From Rhabditophanes sp. KR3021 (Eukaryota; Nematoda; Chromadorea; Rhabditida; Alloionematidae): a stretch of 64,000 bases of DNA. Below are positions 61,201-64,000 of the stretch, piece after piece. The stretch lies in assembly GCA_963281155.1 (NCBI GenBank), contig CAUJLY010000005.1, positions 2,108,001 to 2,172,000 of the forward strand. The letters are read 5' to 3'. The notes beneath the pieces were generated by a model. That model was not told the origin of the DNA and made no database searches. It saw nothing but the letters and a program-made list of their open reading frames with translations. Numbering within the stretch: position 1 is the stretch's first letter; each line of letters starts with the position of its first letter. The position numbers were made by a program, and so were the translations under genes.

Positions 61201-63145
61201 AAAGAAGACAAAAATATTAAATTAGACAAGATACTACTTAGCAATACGTTTTAAAGAAGAATAGATTTTGTTTAGAGCAATCTCTGAGATTCTCTTAACG
61301 ATTTCTGGGTGTTTTTTAAGCATGACATCATTTGATTGACCGGATGCGTCGATGTTTGTCAATACATTTAGTAGGTCCAATGTTATGACATATTCAAACG
61401 CAAGAGCTTCATTGCCAGTCAACCCATCCCAGTAGAAAGCTACGAGTTGTCTATCATTTCTCAAAACATCCATAATTTTTGTTTCTTTGTCATTCAAGAG
61501 GATGAATCTCCTAAAGAGAAGTTTGGTAGCTGCAATGTGATCAAGAAGTCTAGTTTTCACGCGAGCAGACACTTCATGGCGTTCTTGTACTTTTTCCTAA
61601 TTGAAGAAGAATCTCATGCCTTGTAGTTTCCTTCACCTATAATAAGCTTGACAAGATCTTGAATTAGATACAAATTGATCCATTCTTCAAGCTAGTCATC
61701 AATCATATTTCTGTACTCCTCATCATTGAACTACCTTTTAATCATTCCATAATACTCGCAAACTTCTGTAGATTTGTAAGCTGTTGATTTTTTTAGATTT
61801 CCTTTGTTTAGTAAAGGATGTTATATCTTTTTCAAAAAAGTAGGAATGTAAAGTTATACCCCGATACCGTATTTCTTAATTCTTTTGGAAAAACTCATGA
61901 TAATTAATTGTGCATTCATCTTCATAAATTTTGAAACATTCAACCACATTGTCCTTCAAATCATCTTTAAAGTCTTGACCACCAACATGTACTCTATTTG
62001 TAGAGTCATTTCTGTCTCATTACCTCCGTTGGCTTCTCAATCACTGGCAATTAATTGGTTGAGACATTTTTAAACGATTGACTTAGCTGTCCTACCACTG
62101 CAAATTTGATTATAATGGTTGATAGTTGAAAACGTACCATCTGCATTGGCTTCTTCTCTTATTGAGGCATTTCTTGTTAACGGAACACTTGTACCAACTG
62201 CACTAACTTTGCTAGAACGTTCCTGACTTATGCTATTCACTAATTGTCTTTTCATTATTAAAATTTAATTGAGATGTAAAACAAATTTATATTATTAAAT
62301 AAGATTTCGTAATATTAATCAACAATTATTTCAGGAGTAGTTGGATTTCAACAGATGCTTGAAACACACGACAGGATCTTCGTAGTGATGGAAAAGTTAC
62401 AAGGAGATATGTTAGAATTGATCTTATCTAGTGAAAAGGGGAGATTAACGGAAAGATTAACTCAATTCTTAATGTATCAAATTCTGATAGCAATTCAATA
62501 TCTGCACAGTCAAAATATTGTACATGCGGATATTAAACCAGAAAATATCCTGCACCATGCCGCGTATGGTGATTTACCACAGGTTAAATTGGCGGACTTT
62601 GGTTTTGCTAGAATTATTAGTGAAAGGAGTTTTAGAAGAAGTGTTGTTGGAACACCTGCCTATTTGGCACCTGAAGTATTGAAAAATAAAGGTTTTAATA
62701 GAAGTATTGATATGTGGGCTGTTGGCGTAGTTGCATACGTAAGTTAACATACAATTTAATTGCTAATATTTTGGCTGTTTAAATGGCAGGTATTTTTATT
62801 AATTACTAATTGCAGGTCTCATTATCTGGAACATTCCCATTCAACGAAGATGAAGACATCAACGACCAGATTCAAAATGCTGAATTCATGTACCCCCCAA
62901 CTCCCTGGCGGGAAGTCTCAACTGAGGCAATTGAATTCATCAACAACTTACTCCAAGTAAAAATGCAAAAAAGGTTAACGGTGACAAAATCTCTATGCCA
63001 CAATTGGCTTCAAAAATACACGCTTTGGTCTGATTTACGAGTATTAGAAAAAGAAGTCGGTGAAAGATACTTAACTCACGGAAGTGATGATCACCGGTGG
63101 AATGAATTTGAACTTCAAAATAATATTACACCAGCGTATTTGTAA
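52267..63145 (+). CDS. dkf-2: Protein kinase D (DKF-2 type), 5' end missing
   Basis: Exons 52267-52651, 52706-52847, 54427-54583, 55632-56230, 56308-56504, 56545-56652, 56696-56773, 56821-56935, 60617-61086, 61132 (one base), 62335-62738, 62816-63145: 994 codons, all phases closing. The first listed exon opens in phase 2, so an upstream coding exon is missing. Order: ubiquitin-like dimer domain ([37 protein letters not shown]), C1a ([19 protein letters not shown], completed across a splice), C1b ([17 protein letters not shown]), PH ([32 protein letters not shown]), kinase with [39 protein letters not shown] and activation loop [18 protein letters not shown], which holds the two serines phosphorylated by novel PKC in the family. 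HAD replaces the human HCD. Role: diacylglycerol/PKC-responsive Ser/Thr kinase. Confidence 0.92.
53586..53672 (+). repeat. Degenerate tandem repeat in a kinase intron
   Basis: Imperfect copies of a unit like TTTGGAAGTTAGTTTGAAACTG, about 20-25 bases each, four or so times. Confidence 0.55.
55148..55414 (-). CDS. Small antisense ORF in a kinase intron
   Basis: 88-codon intact frame, antisense within the 1,048-nt intron that splits C1a. Basic and polar ([37 protein letters not shown]), no signal peptide or membrane helix, more coding-like than its flanks. No family recognised. It may be a retained piece of a relic like those in other introns or a real small gene; evidence is composition only. 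Confidence 0.3.
   Translation of the reverse strand: MEKGNAKKALKRNKDEMALPFVMRQVNYEASGKVLPIPHERRLSIGRKGAPKSDGKPNILNNDQSLKFRTSHHNQVVTYWLKRCLNSK
58515..58552. other. Nested hairpin
   Basis: Arms TGGC/GCCA, CTAC/GTAG and GCCT/AGGC nest around a TTT loop in one of the few GC-richer patches of the 3.7-kb kinase intron. Could be a structured RNA or a chance inverted repeat. Confidence 0.25.
60193..60568 (+). CDS. dkf-2: Alternative first coding exon of the protein kinase D gene
   Basis: Opens with ATG at 60193 and stays open 125 codons, ending AAAG before GTTAAT in phase 1, the same phase as exon 56821-56935. Both can therefore splice to 60617. Inserted between them the exon cannot be read: it has no phase-1 frame from its acceptor at 60174 (a TAA follows). 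The encoded leader is Ser/Thr-rich ([31 protein letters not shown]). The resulting protein is 526 aa with kinase domain but without the ubiquitin-like, C1 and most PH sequence, as expected from an internal promoter. Nematode dkf-2 is known for alternative promoters. Confidence 0.7.
61132..61132 (+). other. Candidate one-nucleotide exon
   Basis: Exon 60617-61086 ends CATCCT in phase 0 before GTAGGT. The next kinase exon (62335) begins GAGTAGTTGG and must be read GA|GTA|GTT. One G is missing to give the family HPGVV. A 45-nt intron (61087-61131) ends ATTTTAG, one G follows, and GTAAGT starts the next intron (61133-62334). Confidence 0.55.
61230..62255 (-). pseudogene. Decayed gene in the kinase-domain intron
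   Basis: Minus strand, antisense to the kinase. It starts with ATG 62255 ([19 protein letters not shown]), has a splice pair (GTACGT near 62138, TTTGCAG near 62100) that closes in frame to [15 protein letters not shown] and then hits TAA; protein-like frames resume ([18 protein letters not shown]), are cut by further stops, and end with an intact 112-codon block 61572-61234 ([40 protein letters not shown]). Not recognised; several stops make it a relic. Confidence 0.55.
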
Positions 63146-64000
63146 ATTAAAAAATATTGTCATAAAATTCTATTAAAATAAATATACATAAATAACTTAG
63201 GTCTTCAGTATCATTTTAATAATTACATTTTGCATTATCATTTTAATAATTACATTTTGCATTATCATTTTAATAGTTACATTTTGGGGCATTATTTAAA
63301 TAATTACGTTTGTAGTATCACTTTAATAGTTACATTCTGTACTATACATTTTGCAGCTCAATTGGATCTAAAATTAGGAACAATTTTATCGTCAAAAACT
63401 GGTTATTTGAATGACCGCAACATCATTTGAATTTCTTCTCACATAATAATTTTTAAGAAAGGTTCCAAGTTATTATTGATATTCAACATGGTCTAAAACA
63501 AACAATCATACAAATATTTTTTATTTGTGTTTGCTACCTTCAATCAAATATGTATTAATAGCACCAATTAAAGAAGAAGTTTGGTATCATTTTGTGATTT
63601 ATGATTAAACAAGTTTTTTGAAAACAATAAAAAATTGTTCATAAGATGATTTGTTAGGACTACTATCTATATGTGACTTTAATTAAAAAAGGGAAATACT
63701 GCACGTATCTTTATTATATATTTGTCAACTGTTTTACGCTCATCTTAATTTGATATTATGAGTACATATTAGTTTAGTATATAATAGTTTATATTTAGAT
63801 GAATTTAAAAAGTACTTTGGTATAGACTTGAAAATACTTTACAATAACATAATGATGGATAAATAATAGTTTTCTTTAAAGATTTTGAATAAGCTTACAA
63901 TTAATTTAAATTGTTTCTAAAGAACTAGTTTAAATTCACGCATATTCAATCACTTGATGTGATGAATAACATGGCGTTACCAAAAAGAAACACAATTTAT
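63146..64000. other. 3' flank of the kinase gene
   Basis: Besides the 27-bp repeat, AT-rich sequence with an AATAAA-like signal near 63178. No gene recognised up to the window end. Confidence 0.4.
63209..63349. repeat. 27-bp tandem repeat
   Basis: Units TATCATTTTAATAATTACAT plus TTTGCAT start at 63209, 63236 and 63263, nearly identical, followed by two degenerate copies to about 63349. Confidence 0.85.

Noticed and set aside
1..64000. tRNA, rRNA, spliced-leader RNA and common microRNA genes
   Set aside because: I looked for their typical motifs by eye and found none; a covariance-model scan would be needed to be sure.

Overview
The window is a gene-dense stretch of an AT-rich animal genome, most likely a nematode. 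The evidence is an orcokinin/NLP-14-type neuropeptide precursor with tandem ALDGLDGDGFGL peptides, a secreted protein in the style of the nematode DUF19/CPG4 family, a protein kinase D of the DKF-2 type, nematode-like ATP synthase subunit b and CPT1 proteins, and introns that cluster at about 40-50 nt. Many genes have only 0-3 introns. An intron-poor clade IV nematode would fit, but that placement is inference.

Layout. 0-9 kb: a divergent ALYREF-like RRM protein, DIS3L2 exonuclease (4 exons), a small secreted Tyr/Asn/Gly-rich peptide, a type II membrane protein with a fibrinogen C-terminal domain, and eIF3 subunit K. 9-20 kb: two unrecognised proteins, the DUF19-like protein, a SIRT6-type sirtuin and an hnRNP A-type RNA-binding protein. 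20-24 kb: the orcokinin precursor and a gene-poor 3.2-kb stretch. 24-39 kb: ATP synthase subunit b, then a run of minus-strand genes: mitochondrial PNPase, two small unknowns, a Gly/Ser/Asn-rich cytoskeletal-looking protein with a possible tail-anchored isoform, Integrator subunit 11 and a Cys-loop ligand-gated channel. 39-64 kb: a 4.4-kb empty stretch, CPT1, a 5-kb stretch that probably holds the missing 5' end of the last gene, and a protein kinase D gene spanning at least 11 kb.

Functional mix. RNA metabolism (DIS3L2, PNPase, hnRNP, INTS11, eIF3k, ALYREF-like), mitochondrial energy metabolism (CPT1, ATP synthase b, PNPase) and neuronal signalling (orcokinin, Cys-loop channel, protein kinase D) are interleaved. 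I see no evidence for one pathway cluster.

Unusual content. (1) In the protein kinase D gene the reading frame closes only if a single G at 61132, lying between a perfect 3' splice site and a GTAAGT donor, is used as a one-nucleotide exon; a missing G at 61086/61087 is the competing explanation. (2) The same kinase has a phase-matched alternative first exon giving a 526-aa form without the ubiquitin-like, C1 and most PH sequence. (3) Seven or so gene relics or small ORFs sit inside the longer introns, all antisense to the host gene, including a decayed protein disulfide isomerase and a viral/phage-type zinc-finger nuclease-like gene. (4) Two introns use a GC-AG boundary with the same GCAAGT donor. 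(5) PNPase and INTS11 each carry a one-base insertion in a short homopolymer, which may be an assembly error. (6) Long gene-poor stretches have strong, opposite G/C strand skews that match the direction of the adjacent neuronal genes. No rRNA, tRNA, CRISPR array or intact transposon was recognised.
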